Part shown: positions 63,298 through 64,000 of the stretch, in pieces
How positions within the stretch are numbered: position 1 is the stretch's first letter
Layout: every line of letters begins with the position of its first letter
Assembly (NCBI GenBank): GCA_025916135.1
Contig: CP104793.1
Location: 4,129,001 to 4,193,000, forward strand
Direction of reading: 5' to 3'
DNA from: Rhodobacteraceae bacterium D3-12
GTDB taxonomy: Bacteria > Pseudomonadota > Alphaproteobacteria > Rhodobacterales > Rhodobacteraceae
Length of the DNA: 64,000 nt
Position numbers and translations under genes: made by a program
Notes under the pieces: generated by a model
Databases searched by the model: none
Told to the model about the DNA's origin: nothing
Seen by the model: the letters and a program-made list of their open reading frames with translations, nothing else

Positions 63298-64000
63298 CTC
63301 AACGCCGCCGCCCGTGTTGCCGCATCTACCACCGGGCGCTTTCCGAACCAGCGTTCAAATGCCGGAACAGCTTGGTGCAACAACATGCCCAAGCCGTCCA
63401 CGGTCTTGCACCCCATCTCATCCGCTACCCGCAACATGCGCGTTTGCAACGGATTATACACCAGATCGGTCACCACCGCCTCGCGCCGCAACCCGTCCAG
63501 CGGCACGCGCAACTCCGGCTTGCCCAACATGCCCAGCGACGTGGTGTTCACCACCAGCGCCGCCTCTTCAATAATGTTCCCGGCCTTGACCCATTCCACC
63601 ACGCGCACCCGCTTGCCGAAATCATCCGCCAGCTTCTCGGCCCGAATGCGCGTGCGGTTGGAAATCAAAATCTCCGGCACGCCGCTATCGATCAACGATG
63701 CAACCACCGCCCGCGCCGCGCCACCGGCGCCCAAAACCGCTGCTGGCCCGGCCTTCGGGTTCCAATTCGCCGCCCCCTGCTTAAGGTTCTCGATAAACCC
63801 ATAGCCATCGGTGTTATCTGCATGAACCCGGCCATCCTTGCGAAAAATCAACGTATTCGCCGCGCCGATCAATGTCGCGCGGTCGGTGATCAAATCCGCC
63901 ATCTCCAGAACCCGCTCTTTATGCGGCACCGTGATGTTCACCCCGACAAACCCCATCTTGGGCAAGGTCTGCAAAACCGATTTAAGGTCATCTGTCGCCA
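63294..64000 (-). CDS. aroE: Shikimate dehydrogenase, 5' truncated by the window
   Basis: The frame runs off the window end (ATDDLKSVLQTLPKMGFVGVNITVPHKE). It contains the substrate-site VNITVPHK, the NADP loop (VLGAGGAARAVVASL), SNRTRIRAEKL and VVTDLVYNPLQT. It makes shikimate in the aromatic amino-acid pathway. The missing part is the N-terminal about 40 residues. Confidence 0.96.
   Translation of the reverse strand, partial: ATDDLKSVLQTLPKMGFVGVNITVPHKERVLEMADLITDRATLIGAANTLIFRKDGRVHADNTDGYGFIENLKQGAANWNPKAGPAAVLGAGGAARAVVASLIDSGVPEILISNRTRIRAEKLADDFGKRVRVVEWVKAGNIIEEAALVVNTTSLGMLGKPELRVPLDGLRREAVVTDLVYNPLQTRMLRVADEMGCKTVDGLGMLLHQAVPAFERWFGKRPVVDAATRAAALR

Noticed and set aside
1-64000. 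CRISPR array, rRNA operon, insertion sequence or integrase
   Set aside because: No regularly spaced repeats, no rRNA-like sequence, and no transposase or integrase motifs were seen on either strand.

Overview
The window reads as a stretch of chromosome from an alphaproteobacterium of the order Rhodobacterales (roseobacter group). The main evidence is a run of genes typical of that group: aroE-coaE-dnaQ, secB, fxsA, a Tim44-like gene, mltA, smr, hslU/hslV, trxA, addA/addB, murU/amgK, tsaE, regB/senC/regA and ahcY. Coding regions are mostly GC-rich and densely packed, with many 4-8 bp start/stop overlaps. There is one tRNA gene (Thr, anticodon CGT). I saw no rRNA, CRISPR array, insertion sequence or prophage.

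Layout. 1-413: end of a CBS-domain (HPP-type) protein. 988-7232: catabolic cluster of two MaoC-fold subunits, a TAXI-type TRAP transporter, a tiny membrane protein and a family III CoA-transferase, next to a divergent IclR regulator with repeated operator-like sites between them. 7510-15661: 11-gene thiamine operon (thiD-thiO-thiS-thiG-thiE-thiF-thiY-tenA-thiZ-tenA-thiX, minus strand) behind a TPP riboswitch; it joins thiazole synthesis to pyrimidine salvage and carries one TenA of each class. 15662-18009: gene-poor, lower-GC interval with a trypsin-like peptidase and short repeats. 18010-25308: two converging operons, a TIM-barrel protein plus a metallophosphoesterase against a five-gene peptide-family ABC importer. 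Each is preceded by PhoB-like 11-bp-periodic direct repeats, which suggests a phosphate-regulated organophosphodiester scavenging module. 25674-33401: tRNA-Thr, hemY-like, mitofilin-like, hemD, tsaD, gpsA and small genes. 33529-39607: a large exported beta-propeller-like protein, ahcY, a HD-domain gene and a GNAT gene. 39725-46321: redox regulators RegA/SenC/RegB, a PAS protein, tsaE, and the cell-wall recycling pair amgK-murU. 46314-64000: AddAB recombination helicase-nuclease, thioredoxin, HslVU protease, and housekeeping genes up to a partial aroE.

A recurring feature is single-base indels in short G/C runs. Seven genes (iclR, thiZ, thiE, hemD, gpsA, addB, tim44) are each broken once at a position where one inserted or removed G/C restores a full-length family member. 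Six look like a lost base and one like a gained base. Because hemD and gpsA are normally indispensable, residual consensus errors are more likely than mass pseudogenization, but the sequence alone cannot decide.

Functions are assigned from protein motifs and gene context. No database search was run, so substrate-level claims (TRAP cargo, ABC cargo) are inference.
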